Positions 63,736 to 64,000 of a stretch of DNA of 64,000 bases are shown here, one piece after another. The notes under the pieces are model-generated. The model worked only from the letters and a program-made list of their open reading frames with translations. It did no database searches and had not been told where the DNA came from. The stretch is from Anodontia alba (taxonomy: Eukaryota; Mollusca; Bivalvia; Lucinida; Lucinidae): positions 28,092,581-28,156,580 of the forward strand of contig OZ024828.1 in NCBI GenBank assembly GCA_964016985.1, written 5' to 3'. Within the stretch, counting starts at the first letter, position 1. Each line of letters opens with the position of its first letter. The translations under genes were made by a program, and so were the position numbers.

Positions 63736-64000
63736 TTTACATAGGGCAAAAAGCCATTGGCAATGATTAGACCTAGGACTATCAAACTAATAGGGAAGAT
63801 GGACCTGAAGAGTAGATGACTGCAAAAGTAATATCATACCCCCTGGTAAGGAGCCCAGGGTAGGTCAGAATATCTTCTGAATGTGAAACCTCTAAGGTTT
63901 TCATATATTTTCTATTTTATTTTTAGTTTTGGAGACTCAGACTTGTATTTATATAATCATGCTTAGTAGTTTTGTCATATGTTCTGGTACACACCAGATT
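63736..64000. other. Window end, nothing recognised
   Basis: AT-rich, with no open frame or repeat terminus that I can identify. Confidence 0.45.

Overview
The window is eukaryotic and most resembles a marine bivalve mollusc, possibly a venerid-type clam; I cannot name the species. The evidence is AT-rich non-coding DNA, GT-AG exon signals, several tRNA-like SINEs, dense hairpin MITEs, non-LTR retrotransposon relics, and long non-coding elements built of 130-180 bp tandem modules like the 'pearl'/HINE elements known from oysters. There are no operons, no real rRNA or tRNA genes and no CRISPR. Almost every long open frame lies inside a repeat.

Host-gene signal is thin but present. Two plus-strand exons (42775-42902 and 50728-50846) have good acceptors and donors, join in phase and give an open 82-codon stretch with no family I recognise. 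A decayed copy of the second exon with its downstream intron sits between them (43533-43815). A possible minus-strand first coding exon (19051-19095) encodes a basic, mitochondrial-presequence-like N-terminus ending at a splice donor. A CpG-rich, repeat-poor island at about 13.78-14.70 kb could be a promoter or first exon.

Layout. 0-13.7 kb: MITEs, a 915-bp element with perfect terminal inverted repeats, a G-rich repeat, and an RTE-like LINE 3' end inside a ~145-bp tandem array. 13.8-14.7 kb: CpG-rich island. 15-25 kb: repeats of several families, a SINE, module repeats carrying AGGTCAAGGTCA motifs, and a ~600-bp unit present three times. 25.2-31.3 kb: one module element with about fifteen palindromic AAGATGGCCGCC sites, broken by other insertions. 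31.4-42.5 kb: SINEs and MITEs, many nested, then a module element inserted in a MITE. 42.7-51.4 kb: the two exons, the exon relic and two near-identical ~2 kb elements. 51.4-58.85 kb: an I-like LINE split by a five-level nest. 58.86-64 kb: further module elements, SINEs and MITEs.

The window's main value is its record of transposition. Several elements can be compared with an empty copy of the same target nearby. This supports a piggyBac-type TTAA target for one MITE family, 13-15 bp target duplications for two SINE families, and T|T insertion with a CTTG end for the module elements.
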